Shown in pieces: positions 10,098-19,305 of a stretch of 64,000 bases of DNA (positions are counted from its first letter, which is position 1; each line of letters starts with the position of its first letter). The DNA comes from Undibacter mobilis. Its GTDB lineage: Bacteria > Pseudomonadota > Alphaproteobacteria > Rhizobiales > Xanthobacteraceae. The notes below the pieces were generated by a model. That model was given only the letters and a program-made list of their open reading frames with translations, was not told the DNA's origin and ran no database searches. Location: the NCBI RefSeq assembly GCF_003367195.1, contig NZ_QRGO01000001.1, positions 1,226,501 through 1,290,500 on the forward strand, read 5' to 3'. The position numbers and the translations under genes were made by a program.

Positions 10098-10105
10098 ATA
10101 GAAAC

Positions 10106-11428
10106 ATGAACCCCGTCGACTCCATCCTCGCGCGGCTGACCGCGCTGCATCCCAAGCGTATTGACCTGTCGCTCGAGCGGCTGGAACGCTTGCTTGCGGC
10201 GCTGGGTCATCCGGAGCGCAAGCTGCCGCCGGTCATTCATGTCGCCGGGACCAACGGCAAGGGTTCGACCATCGCCTTTCTGCGCGCCATTCTCGAGGCT
10301 GCGGGCCTGTCTGTTCACGTCTATACATCGCCGCATCTGGTGCATTTCAACGAGCGTTTCCGCCTCGGACGACGTGGCGGCGAGGGCGTTCTCGTTTCCG
10401 ATGTCGAACTGTCGGCGGCGCTGGAGGAATGCGAGCAGGCGAACGGCGGTGCGCCGATCACCGTGTTTGAAATGACGACCGCGGCCGGCATGTTGCTGTT
10501 CTCGCGCAAGCCCGCCGATGTGCTCCTGCTCGAGGTCGGTCTCGGCGGACGTCTCGACGCCACCAACGTCATCGACAAGCCGCTGGTCAGCATCGTCACG
10601 CCGGTGTCGCTGGATCATCTTGATTTCCTCGGCGACACGCTGGCCAAGATTGCCTTCGAAAAGGCTGGCATCATCAAGCAGGGCGTGCCGGTGGTGGTGG
10701 CGGCGCAGCCGCGCGAAGCGCTCGATGTGATAGAGCGCCAAGCCGCGCGCATGAAAGCGCCGATCCGCATCGCCGGCGAAAACTGGACCGCGACTGAAGA
10801 ACGCGGCCGTCTGGTCTATCAGGACGACAATGGCTTGCTCGATCTGCCGGCGCCGAAACTGTTCGGCCGTCATCAGTTCGAGAATGCGGGGCTGGCGATT
10901 GCGGCGCTGCGCGCTGTGCCGACACTCAAGTTGGCGCCTGCGGCCTTCGAAACCGGCATTGCCAAGGCCGACTGGCCGGCGCGGCTGCAGCGCCTGAGCG
11001 CCGGACATCTGGTCGATCTTATCCCGCCGGGCGCCGAACTGTGGCTCGACGGCGGGCATAATCCCGATGGCGGCCGCACGGTCGCCGCGGCGCTCGCCGA
11101 TATCGAAGAGCGCGTGTCGCGGCCGCTGGTGATGATCGTCGGCATGCTGGCGACCAAGGATGCGGCCGGCTTCCTGCGCAATTTCACCGGGCTCGCGCGC
11201 CACATGATCACGGTGCCGGTGCCGGGCGCCGATAAAGGCTTGAGTGCGGCGGATGTCGCCGAAGCGGCCAAGAGCGTCGGCCTGCCGGCGCTGGCACGCG
11301 GCAGTGTCGGGGAAGCGCTGGAGACGGTGCGCAAGCTGGATTTCGACGCGCCGCCGCGCATTCTCATTACCGGCTCGCTGTATCTTGCCGGCGAGGTGTT
11401 GCGCGAGAACGGCACCGAGCCGGTCTAG
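10106..11428 (+). CDS. folC: Folylpolyglutamate synthase / dihydrofolate synthase
   Basis: Adds glutamate to dihydropteroate and to folates, using ATP, in the cytoplasm. The 440-residue Mur-ligase-family protein has the P-loop VAGTNGKGST, the TSPHLVHFNERF segment, LLLEVGLGGRLDATN, the SLDHLDFLG histidine motif, and the C-terminal domain motif DGGHNPDG. I placed the start at the ATG at 10106 (MNPVDSILARL) because the in-frame sequence further upstream is translated repeat DNA. It is followed by an intrinsic terminator shared with the convergent trxA. Confidence 0.93.
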   Translation: MNPVDSILARLTALHPKRIDLSLERLERLLAALGHPERKLPPVIHVAGTNGKGSTIAFLRAILEAAGLSVHVYTSPHLVHFNERFRLGRRGGEGVLVSDVELSAALEECEQANGGAPITVFEMTTAAGMLLFSRKPADVLLLEVGLGGRLDATNVIDKPLVSIVTPVSLDHLDFLGDTLAKIAFEKAGIIKQGVPVVVAAQPREALDVIERQAARMKAPIRIAGENWTATEERGRLVYQDDNGLLDLPAPKLFGRHQFENAGLAIAALRAVPTLKLAPAAFETGIAKADWPARLQRLSAGHLVDLIPPGAELWLDGGHNPDGGRTVAAALADIEERVSRPLVMIVGMLATKDAAGFLRNFTGLARHMITVPVPGADKGLSAADVAEAAKSVGLPALARGSVGEALETVRKLDFDAPPRILITGSLYLAGEVLRENGTEPV

Positions 11429-11435
11429 GCAAAAT

Positions 11436-11463
11436 AAAACGGCCGGGCGAGCCCGGCCGTTTG
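11436..11463. terminator. Bidirectional intrinsic terminator between folC and trxA
   Basis: Stem AACGGCCGGG / CCCGGCCGTT with a CGAG tetraloop. It is flanked by an A-rich run on the left (AAAATAAAA) and a short T run on the right. It therefore works best for the - strand (trxA) and acceptably for folC. Confidence 0.85.
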
Positions 11464-11488
11464 CAACATCAATCGCATCGCGCGGAAA

Positions 11489-11809
11489 TCAGACCGCGCC
11501 GTTGATCCACTGCTGCAGCTTCTGCTTCGGCGCGGCGCCGACCTGACGATCCTTGATCTCGCCATCCTTGAACAGGAGCAGCGTCGGGATCGACATGATG
11601 CCGTATTTGGCGGCGACGTTCGGGTTCTCGTCGACGTTCAGCTTGACGATCTTCACCTTGTCGCCGAGTGCGCCGGAAATCTCCTCGAGCGCGGGCGCGA
11701 TCATGCGGCACGGGCCGCACCATTCAGCCCAGAAATCCACGACCACCGGCTCGGACGACTTCAGAACGTCCGCGTCGAAGCTTGCATCCGTAGTCTTGCC
11801 GACGGCCAT
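11489..11809 (-). CDS. trxA: Thioredoxin
   Basis: A 106-residue cytoplasmic dithiol reductant with the classical active site [10 protein letters not shown] (Cys pair at about residues 32 and 35). It also has the cis-Pro loop MSIPTLLLF near residue 76 and no signal peptide. Length and motifs match E. coli TrxA. It has its own candidate promoter just upstream and a terminator shared with folC, so it is probably monocistronic despite following addA. Confidence 0.96.
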   Translation of the reverse strand: MAVGKTTDASFDADVLKSSEPVVVDFWAEWCGPCRMIAPALEEISGALGDKVKIVKLNVDENPNVAAKYGIMSIPTLLLFKDGEIKDRQVGAAPKQKLQQWINGAV

Positions 11810-11875
11810 GACGAGCCCCTTTTACTGTTGCAGGCGTCGACCGAAATCGCGCCGGAAATATTGCGAGGCCCGGAA

Positions 11876-11903
11876 CGTATGGACGGGCTCCCGGAGCGTC
11901 AAG
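11876..11903 (-). promoter_or_regulatory. Candidate trxA promoter
   Basis: On the - strand, CTTGAC (11903-11898), a 16-base spacer and CATACG (11881-11876). It lies immediately downstream of the addA stop. The expected transcript has a leader of about 60 nt before trxA. Confidence 0.5.
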
Positions 11904-11906
11904 GCG

Positions 11907-14900
11907 CTATCGCGCGGACGTGACCGCCGTCAGGGCATGGGTCAGCGCGTCCTCCGAAAGCTCCATCAAATCAGCGACTTCGGTCCAGATCAGGGCGCAG
12001 CGGACGGCTTTTCCTGGGTACAATTTCGTCAGCACGGCGCGGTACAGCGCCAGTTGCCGGACATATTGGGGCGGCACCTCGGCCAGGGCGCGCGGCGCGG
12101 GGCGATTCGTCTTGTAGTCGGCGATCAGCACCCAGTCGGCGGTGACGATGAGGCGATCGACCTGGCCGTTGACCCGCCGGGTCTCGCCGTCGATGTCGAC
12201 CAGGCCGACAATCGGGACTTCGGCGCGGCTGCCGGGCCCGAACAGGGCGCCGAAGCGGGCATCGTCGAGCACCCGCAGGACATCGGCGATCAGCGCGGCA
12301 CGATCCGCCTCGGCAAGCTTGTCCCCCTCGCGGGCGACGTAATCCTGCGCCGCCTTGAGCCGCCGATCCGCCGGAATGCCCGGCAGCGACTGCAACAGCC
12401 GATGCGTGAGCGAGCCGCGCAGCATGGCCATGTTCTGCGCCTTGTTCTGTCCGTTCGTCGGCAGCGGTCGTGGCGCGCTTTCGTCGAAGCCCGACGGCGT
12501 GATGATGCGGGTTATTGTGTCGCGCGGCGCCTCGCGCTGGAGCCAGTCCGGCAAGACGATGGCAGGTGATGGTGGCTGGCCGGGCGTGGTGAGCTTTTCC
12601 TCTTGCGACGCCGACGACGCCAAGAGGTCGGCCTTGCGATAGCGCCGCACGGTGCCTTCGCCATCGCCGATCTTGTCGTCGGCCGTCTCGCGCACAGCAA
12701 TCTCGCCCAAGGCGTTTTCGACGAGCTGATACCAGCAGCCGTCGGGAATCTTGCGGTCGCCCTTGATGCCGCAGACCACGAGGCGTTCGGCGGCGCGCGT
12801 CATCGCCACATAAAGGAGGCGGCGATATTCGTCGGTCGCTTCGCGCAATTTCGCTTCGCGCGCTGCCGCCATGGCGGCGCTGTCATTGGCCTTGCGACCC
12901 GACCACACCATCGGCGATGCCGCATCCGGCACCGCCTTGTCCGGTGTCAGGGTCAGCAGCTTTGGCGGGATGGCGCCTTCCGGCTTCGTCGTCGTATCGG
13001 CGAGGATGACGAAGCGGGCTTCGAGGCCCTTGGCGCCATGCACGGTCATGACGCGCACTTCGTCGCGCTCCATTTCCATATCGCGCTTCACTTCCGCTTC
13101 GGCGGCGCGCAGCCAGGCGACGAAGCCCTGCAAGGTCGGCGTCTCGCGCGATTCGTAATCGAGCGCAAGATTGAGGAATTCGTCGAGCGCGTCGGAAGCC
13201 TCGTGCCCGAGTCGCGACAGGAATTGTTTGCGGCCATCATGGGCGCCGAGCAGCCAGGCGTAGAAGGCAAAAGGCGAGAGTTCGCGCGCCTTGCCGCGCA
13301 GGACATCGAAACGCGCCGCGAGCTCGGGCCGCTGCGCGTGCAACGAAGCATAAAGACTCTTGCCCTTGCGATCCCAGGCAAGCTGTTCCAGCACGGCGTC
13401 GGTCAAACCGAACAACGGACTCTTGAGAATGGTGGCGAGCGCGAGATCGTCGTCCGGCAACAGCAGCGCATCTGCCAGCACCATCAGGTCCATCACCGCG
13501 ATGTGCTGGGCGAGGACGAGGCGGTCGGCGCCGGCGACCGGGATGTTCGCCTGCTTCAGCGCGCGAATGACCGCCTCGAACAACGGCCCGCGCTGGCGCA
13601 CCAGGATGAGCACGTCCTTCGGCGCCACGCCGTGCCGGCGCCACGCCGCAATGGTGTTGGCAATGCGCTCGGCAAGCTTGGCCGGCGCGCTGCGCGCGGT
13701 TTGCAGATCGAACGGTGCCTGCCAGGCCGGCTTCTTCTCAATGAGGTCGGCTTCGGTGAGATTCCACAATTCGACCAGGCCGGGCGCCTTGTCGGGCAAG
13801 GCTTCGTGGATGGGCGCGACATTGTCATCGCTCAGGCCGGCAAAGGCCGCGGCGCTGGCGAACACCGTATCAACCGCGCCCAGCACATTGGCGCCGGAGC
13901 GGAACGAGCGCTTGAACTCGATACCGGTAAAAGCCAGTTCGGCGCGCTCGTGCATTTGTGCGAATTGCCGGCGGTTGGCGGCGAACTCGCGCGGCGCGGC
14001 GCCTTGAAACGAGAAAATCGACTGCTTCTCGTCGCCGACGGCAAAGATGGTGCGCATGCGATCATGCGCGCCTTTGCCGGCGAAGAATTCGGACACGAGC
14101 GCCTTCACGATGGCCCATTGCTTGGGGCTGGTGTCCTGCGCCTCGTCGATCAGGACGTGATGAATGCCGCTGTCGAGCTTGTAATGCACCCAGGCGGCGC
14201 TTTCTTCGGTCAGCAGTTCCAGCGTCTTGTCGATCAGGTCGTCGTAGTCCAGCAGGCCGCGCCGGCTTTTTTCTTTCTGGAAACTGCCGATGACGGCATA
14301 GGCGATGGCAAACAGCGCCATGCTGCGGTCGCGCGCCTCGACGGCGCGCTTCCTCGTCAGCAGGGCCCAGACCCGGTCGCGCTCGCGCGTCAGGCGCTCG
14401 CAAATGTCGGGATGTGTTTTCTGCACGCCGCTGGTGGCGATGCGTTCGCGGGTCTTCTCCCGCGTGCCGGTGCAGAAGATGTCGAGATAGGTCTCGATGC
14501 GGGCAACGGCGTCGAGCGTGGCCAGCGAACGGAAGCGGCCACCCTGGTCCTTGTCGGTCTTGGTGCCGGTCTCCAGCACGGCGGCAACGGAGGGCCATTC
14601 GGACTGGATGAACAGGCTTTCCGCGAACAGCGCTGCGTCCACGGCCTCGGCGGTGTCGTCCGGCTTGAGGCCCAAAGCCTGCGACAACTGCGCTGTCGCG
14701 CCGTCTATGCCGCCTGCGGCTTCGATCCAGCGCGTGAGGCCGTCGCGCGCCCGGATGGCGTTGCGCACCATGTCCTGAAAGGTCTGGTCGGCGGCGGCGA
14801 GCACGGCCTTCCTGAGCGCGCGGCCGAGCGGCGTGTCCGGCTTCTGCGCCGCCTCCAGCAGCACATCCATCGTCAGCTTGTGCAGCAGCTGATGCTCGGT

Positions 14901-15362
14901 CGCCTCGTCCAGCACTTCGAAGCGCGCCGGCACGTTGGCTTCGAACGGAAACAGGTGCAGCAACTGGGTGCAGAAGGCGTGGATGGTTTGCACCTTCAGG
15001 CCGCCCGGCGTATCGAGCGCCAGCGCGAACAGCTGCCGCGCGCGCAGGCGCAAGGCCGGCGTGATTGTCCTGACGCCGGTCCTGGAGATCGCAGCGTCCA
15101 GCGCCGTGTCGTCGAGCACGGTCCAGCCGCGCAGCACGTCGAACACGCGATTCGCCATGTTGGCCGCGGCGGCCTTGGTGAAGGTGATGCAGAGAATGCG
15201 CGCCGGATCCGTGCCGTTCAGCAGCAGACGAATGACGCGTTGCGCCAGCACATGGGTCTTGCCGGAGCCGGCATTGGCCGACACCCAGGCCGATTGCGCG
15301 GGATCGGACGCAGACGTCTGCAGCGCGATGACGTCGGACGGAATGGCAAGCGGCTTGCTCAT
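11907..15362 (-). CDS. addA: Double-strand break repair helicase-nuclease AddA
   Basis: The helicase and nuclease subunit of AddAB, which resects double-strand breaks for RecA loading. The 1151-residue protein has UvrD-family motifs: Walker A AGSGKT at residues 31-36, DEAQDT (motif II), VGDEKQSIFSFQG (motif III) and YVAMTRAAERL (motif VI). A C-terminal PD-(D/E)XK nuclease domain carries GQVDRL and IADYKTN. The start overlaps the addB stop by 4 bases (ATGA). AddAB is the usual alphaproteobacterial replacement for RecBCD. Confidence 0.95.
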   Translation of the reverse strand: MSKPLAIPSDVIALQTSASDPAQSAWVSANAGSGKTHVLAQRVIRLLLNGTDPARILCITFTKAAAANMANRVFDVLRGWTVLDDTALDAAISRTGVRTITPALRLRARQLFALALDTPGGLKVQTIHAFCTQLLHLFPFEANVPARFEVLDEATEHQLLHKLTMDVLLEAAQKPDTPLGRALRKAVLAAADQTFQDMVRNAIRARDGLTRWIEAAGGIDGATAQLSQALGLKPDDTAEAVDAALFAESLFIQSEWPSVAAVLETGTKTDKDQGGRFRSLATLDAVARIETYLDIFCTGTREKTRERIATSGVQKTHPDICERLTRERDRVWALLTRKRAVEARDRSMALFAIAYAVIGSFQKEKSRRGLLDYDDLIDKTLELLTEESAAWVHYKLDSGIHHVLIDEAQDTSPKQWAIVKALVSEFFAGKGAHDRMRTIFAVGDEKQSIFSFQGAAPREFAANRRQFAQMHERAELAFTGIEFKRSFRSGANVLGAVDTVFASAAAFAGLSDDNVAPIHEALPDKAPGLVELWNLTEADLIEKKPAWQAPFDLQTARSAPAKLAERIANTIAAWRRHGVAPKDVLILVRQRGPLFEAVIRALKQANIPVAGADRLVLAQHIAVMDLMVLADALLLPDDDLALATILKSPLFGLTDAVLEQLAWDRKGKSLYASLHAQRPELAARFDVLRGKARELSPFAFYAWLLGAHDGRKQFLSRLGHEASDALDEFLNLALDYESRETPTLQGFVAWLRAAEAEVKRDMEMERDEVRVMTVHGAKGLEARFVILADTTTKPEGAIPPKLLTLTPDKAVPDAASPMVWSGRKANDSAAMAAAREAKLREATDEYRRLLYVAMTRAAERLVVCGIKGDRKIPDGCWYQLVENALGEIAVRETADDKIGDGEGTVRRYRKADLLASSASQEEKLTTPGQPPSPAIVLPDWLQREAPRDTITRIITPSGFDESAPRPLPTNGQNKAQNMAMLRGSLTHRLLQSLPGIPADRRLKAAQDYVAREGDKLAEADRAALIADVLRVLDDARFGALFGPGSRAEVPIVGLVDIDGETRRVNGQVDRLIVTADWVLIADYKTNRPAPRALAEVPPQYVRQLALYRAVLTKLYPGKAVRCALIWTEVADLMELSEDALTHALTAVTSAR

Positions 15363-18300
15363 TCGCCGGCCTCCTCATCGAGACCGCCGGTGAGCGACCA
15401 TTCCTTGATACGCGCGAGGTGATCGTAGGTGCCGTAGTGGTTCTTCCACATCGGATGGCGCAGCGACAGATAGGGGTTGTTCGGGTCGGCGAACTGCGCC
15501 AGCACCTTGGTCAGCTCGGCCAGCGCCTCATCGGCCTTCACGTCCGGCGCGCTGTCCTTGAATTTCACGGATCGTTCTTCGCCGGCTTCGACGCCGCCGC
15601 TCAATCGCACATACAGCAGTTCACTCACCGAGCCGCCGGCCGGGATATCCTTGAAGCCGCCGTCTCTCAGGATCGCGGCTTCGAGCGTGAGTTGCGGCGA
15701 CAGGCCGGCGCTTACCTGATTGTCGGACGGCGGCGCGCCAGTCTTGTAGTCGATGATAGCGTAGCGGCCATCGGCGAGGCATTCGATGCGGTCGGCGCGC
15801 ACGGTCAGCGTGAAGGTCTCGTTGCCGAACGGGATCGGGATGCTGCCGCCAACTTCAATCGAGAGCGCTTGCGCACCTGAGCGACGTTTGGCGTCGAACA
15901 TCACGAACCATGCCGCGATGCGCTCGAAGCGCGGCCACCAGAAAGCCTTCGCTTCCGGAAAATTCTCCAGCGGCTTGAAGTGCCGTTGACCAATGTCGAG
16001 CAAGGAAGCCAGCGCATTGTCCGGCAGCTTGTCTTTATAGGTTTGGTCCAGTTCGGCGAGTGAGTCGTGAATGAAGGTGCCGCGCGCGGCGGCATCGATC
16101 GGCGCGTCGATATCGTCGAGCGGCTGCAGCTTCAGAACATGCCGCGCATAGATGGTATAGGGGTCGCGCAGCAGATCCTCGACTTCGGTGACGCTGAGGC
16201 GGCGCGGCCGCGCTTCGAAGGGCGGCTTCGGCGCCGGGCGCTGCGCCGGCGTGACGGTTTCCGCCTCATCGAGCCGGCGCGCCAGCGCGACATAATGCGC
16301 GCCGGTCTGCTGCGCGGCTTTCCAGCGGACGTCGCCCAGCACGGCGGCGAGGCGCTGCACGAAGCGCGAGGCGACGGTCGGCTCGCCGCCGAGTTTGGCG
16401 GGCCGCGACAGGATGACCTCGCGCGCGCCAAGCGCCTGCGCGAAATCGTGCGCCGACAGACCGATGCGCCGCTCGGGCAGATCGAGACCGAGCTGCCGCC
16501 GCATCGGCCGCGACAGCCACGCATCGGCCTGCGCTTCCGGCGGCCAGACGGCTTCGACCAGGCCGCCGAGCACCAGCCGGTCGACATGCTGCAAGCGGGC
16601 TTCGAGCAAGCCGAAGATGCGGACGCGCGCGTCGGCCGGGGCGCGATGGATGGTGCGGTCGGCGATGGCGAGATGAAACAGCTCGGCGTAGTCGGAGGCA
16701 GTGACATCGAGCGCTTCGGCCGTGGTCAGCTCGTCGAATGTGGTTTGCAGTTCGCGGGTCATGCCGCCGAGCGCGGTCAGCGCTTCGGCATGTTTGGCGG
16801 CGAAAACCCCGATCGGCTGCGCATCGGTCAACTGTTCAAGCGGCGCCATATGATGCTGGAGCGCCACCATCAATGCGCTGGCGGCATCGAGATCGGCATC
16901 GCTCAGCGCAAGACGTGGATCGGAGCGATGCAGGCCGCACGCCTTGCCGGCGCGGCCAAGTTCGATCTGGGCGCGGATATCGTCGAGCGCGCCGATGAGC
17001 CCCTTGCTGCCTTCCGTCGGACGGGTGCCGCGCAGGACGGCGCGCTCCAGCACGCTAACCGCATGGGGATCGAACGGACTTTCTGATTTATTTGCCGGAT
17101 GCTTGAGCAGCGACAGCAGCGGGATCGGCGCGAATTTGTGGCGCGCGACATCCGCCACCAGGCGCGCGAACACGCCTTCGGGCAGATCGGCGAGCGACTG
17201 GCCGCGCGAGTCATCGACCGCCACATTCCAGCGCGCCAGCAGGGCCGCGACACGGCGGCCCAGCGCGACGTCCGGCGTCACCAAGGCGGCGGTCTTGCCC
17301 GGGGTCTCGACCGCCTCGCGCAACGTCACGGCAATGGCGAGCGCTTCTTCCTCGGCATTGGCGGCTTCGATGACGGCGATATCCTTGATCGCGGCATCGG
17401 CGCGCGTGCCGAAAGCCGTATCGTTCGGCAGCGCCTGCCAGAGCTGGCTGGCCAGCGCCGGACGCAAGGCTTCCGACGTGACGCGCTCGCGGCCATGCGG
17501 TGCCGGTTTTGCCAGCGTAACGATATCGGCGCGCATGATGCCGATGCGCTTGATCAGCGAGGCCAGCGCAAATTGCGGGTGACCATGGGAGGCATCGGTC
17601 TCGCTGAGGATCGCGTCCCAGCTCGTGTCATCGAGATCGGTGTCGAGGCCCGGCAGCACCACCGCGCCATGCGGCAGTTTCGCGATCGTGTCGAGCAAGG
17701 TCGCGGTCGCCGGAATCGAGCCGGTAGAGCCGGCGGCGATGATCGGATCGCTGGCTTTGGCGAGCCGTTCGGTCTCGGCCTTGATGAGGAGATCGCGGCG
17801 CTCTGCCGGTTCGATGCGGTTGCCACCGGCCAGGATCGCCGGCCATTGTTCGCGGATGAATTTGAGGAAGCCGAGCGTGAGGTCCCAGTAGCGGTCATGC
17901 TCGTCCGGCACCAGATCGTCGAGGGCACCCCACGGCACCTGTCGCGTCGTCATGTCGTCCATCAGCCGCGCCAGATCCTGCGCCAGACGAAACGCCGTGA
18001 CCGGATTGCTGGCGACCAGCGGCACATGCCCGCGCTGCTTCGGCGCGATGGTGGTCGCCCATTTCAGGATCAGCGCCGACAGCGGCATCAGCCGCGACAG
18101 ACCGCTCATGGCTTCGGGAATGGTGAGCGCCTGTTCGGGGAGTTCCGCCTTGGCGGCTTCGGCGAAAGCGATGTCGTCTTCGTCGATACCGCCGAGCGGC
18201 ACGATGCGCGGCAGGATCGCGGCGTCGGTGCCGAGTTGCTTGAGAAAAACATCGCGGGCGACGCGGCAGGCGCGCTGGGTCGGCAGATAGAGCGTGGCGC

Positions 18301-18424
18301 GTGCGATTTCCAGGGGCTCGCGCGAGGCCGGATAACCCTTCACCAGCCGCCCGTCGAGCAGCGCGTCGACCAGCACCTCGAGGAACGGCGCCGACGCGGA
18401 GATGGTGAAGAGGTTGGGCTTCAT
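15359..18424 (-). CDS. addB: Double-strand break repair protein AddB
   Basis: The second subunit of the AddAB helicase-nuclease, with an inactivated helicase-like body that recognises Chi in related systems and a nuclease domain. The 1021-residue protein begins MKPNLFTISASAPFLEVLVD, typical of the alphaproteobacterial family. It ends with an active-looking nuclease motif, YAIIDYKTGAPPS, near residue 910. I placed the start at 18424; a short in-frame extension to 18448 has no family support. I see no obvious four-Cys iron-sulfur cluster like that of Bacillus AddB. The gene overlaps addA by four bases. Confidence 0.92.
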   Translation of the reverse strand: MKPNLFTISASAPFLEVLVDALLDGRLVKGYPASREPLEIARATLYLPTQRACRVARDVFLKQLGTDAAILPRIVPLGGIDEDDIAFAEAAKAELPEQALTIPEAMSGLSRLMPLSALILKWATTIAPKQRGHVPLVASNPVTAFRLAQDLARLMDDMTTRQVPWGALDDLVPDEHDRYWDLTLGFLKFIREQWPAILAGGNRIEPAERRDLLIKAETERLAKASDPIIAAGSTGSIPATATLLDTIAKLPHGAVVLPGLDTDLDDTSWDAILSETDASHGHPQFALASLIKRIGIMRADIVTLAKPAPHGRERVTSEALRPALASQLWQALPNDTAFGTRADAAIKDIAVIEAANAEEEALAIAVTLREAVETPGKTAALVTPDVALGRRVAALLARWNVAVDDSRGQSLADLPEGVFARLVADVARHKFAPIPLLSLLKHPANKSESPFDPHAVSVLERAVLRGTRPTEGSKGLIGALDDIRAQIELGRAGKACGLHRSDPRLALSDADLDAASALMVALQHHMAPLEQLTDAQPIGVFAAKHAEALTALGGMTRELQTTFDELTTAEALDVTASDYAELFHLAIADRTIHRAPADARVRIFGLLEARLQHVDRLVLGGLVEAVWPPEAQADAWLSRPMRRQLGLDLPERRIGLSAHDFAQALGAREVILSRPAKLGGEPTVASRFVQRLAAVLGDVRWKAAQQTGAHYVALARRLDEAETVTPAQRPAPKPPFEARPRRLSVTEVEDLLRDPYTIYARHVLKLQPLDDIDAPIDAAARGTFIHDSLAELDQTYKDKLPDNALASLLDIGQRHFKPLENFPEAKAFWWPRFERIAAWFVMFDAKRRSGAQALSIEVGGSIPIPFGNETFTLTVRADRIECLADGRYAIIDYKTGAPPSDNQVSAGLSPQLTLEAAILRDGGFKDIPAGGSVSELLYVRLSGGVEAGEERSVKFKDSAPDVKADEALAELTKVLAQFADPNNPYLSLRHPMWKNHYGTYDHLARIKEWSLTGGLDEEAGE

Positions 18425-18462
18425 GCGATGCAGTTTACACGAAAGCAACGGCCGGACCGTAC

Positions 18463-18567
18463 GTCATTCCGGGGCGCGACGAAGTCGCGAACCCGGAATC
18501 CAGAGACAGATTCGGAAAACGTGCTTGGATTCCGGGTCCGCGCGTTGCACGCGCGTCCCGGAATGAC
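18463..18567. repeat. Paired palindromic intergenic element, CCGGAATCC family (addB-murU)
   Basis: Left arm CGTCATTCCGGGGCGCG ... AACCCGGAATCCAG; right arm read on the - strand CTGTCATTCCGGGACGCG ... GACCCGGAATCCA. Each arm contains an inner hairpin (CGCGACGAAGTCGCG; GCGCGTGCAACGCGC). The same family recurs at 43891-43992, with a half copy near 48060. Confidence 0.82.
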
Positions 18568-18579
18568 AGGCCGAAATCC

Positions 18580-19305
18580 CTACCCCGTACTCTCCGCGAT
18601 CGCCTGCTCGGCCAGCGCGATGGCGTCGGGCGTGCCGACATGCATCCACAGGCCTTCGAGGCGCAGGCCATAGAGCCGGCCGGCGTCGATAGCCTTGTCA
18701 AACAGGCGGGTCAGCGAGAAAGCGCCCTGCGGCGCGCCGTCGAACAGCCGCGGCGACAGAATAGCGGCGCCGGCAAAGACGAAGGGCGCGACCGCGCGTT
18801 CTTCCGGCCAGGCGAGTTGGCCGTCCGGCGCCATCGTGAAATCGCCGCGGCCGTCATAGCCGATGCTGCCGGCGGTGGGGGCAAGCAACAGCAGCGCGTC
18901 CATCGCCGCGGCGTCGAAGTGTTCGGCGAGCCGCGTCAGGTTCGGCTGTACGCCGTCGATCCAGATGGTGTCGGAATTGATGTGGAAGAATGGCTCGTCG
19001 CCGAGCAGAGGCAGCGCCTTGACCACGCCGCCGCCGGTGTCGAGCAAAGCATCGCGCTCGTCGGAGATGACAACCTTCGGCGCGGCGCGGGAGGCGACAT
19101 GGCTCACAATCTGGTCGCCGAGATAATGGACATTGACGATCGCCCGCGTGACGCCGGCGGCCGCGAGCCGGTCGAGCACGTGATCGAGCAGCGCCTTGCC
19201 GGCGACCTTGACCAGCGGCTTCGGCATGGTCGCGGTCAGCGGCCGCATGCGCTGGCCGAAGCCGGCGGCGAGCACCATGGCGCTGTGCGGCGTGTCGATG
19301 CTCAT
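18580..19305 (-). CDS. Nucleotidyltransferase, MurU-like (MurNAc-1-phosphate uridylyltransferase)
   Basis: Predicted to make UDP-MurNAc from MurNAc-alpha-1-phosphate in the cell-wall recycling shortcut known from Pseudomonas putida and Caulobacter. The 241-residue protein has the nucleotide-binding motif MVLAAGFGQRMRPLT, the MPKPLVKVAGKAL lysine motif, an ISDERDALLDTGGG segment and the metal-site Asp in HINSDTIW. The start at 19305 (MSIDTPHSAM) overlaps the kinase gene by four bases. That coupling to an AmgK-like kinase is the main reason for preferring MurU over other sugar nucleotidyltransferases. Confidence 0.8.
   Translation of the reverse strand: MSIDTPHSAMVLAAGFGQRMRPLTATMPKPLVKVAGKALLDHVLDRLAAAGVTRAIVNVHYLGDQIVSHVASRAAPKVVISDERDALLDTGGGVVKALPLLGDEPFFHINSDTIWIDGVQPNLTRLAEHFDAAAMDALLLLAPTAGSIGYDGRGDFTMAPDGQLAWPEERAVAPFVFAGAAILSPRLFDGAPQGAFSLTRLFDKAIDAGRLYGLRLEGLWMHVGTPDAIALAEQAIAESTG

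Noticed and set aside
10073-10105. N-terminal extension of FolC (MPAFAGMTD...)
   Set aside because: This peptide is the translation of the palindromic repeat arm at 10053-10097; the family start is MNPVDSIL at 10106.
12603-15422. 939-residue open frame on + opposite addA (also 606 residues opposite rpsA at 2207-4027, and 512 opposite tsaE/amgK)
   Set aside because: In GC-rich DNA, codon bias on the real strand leaves long stop-free antisense frames. These have Arg/Gly/Ala-rich composition with no domain motifs, and the sense frames are unmistakable addA, rpsA and tsaE genes.
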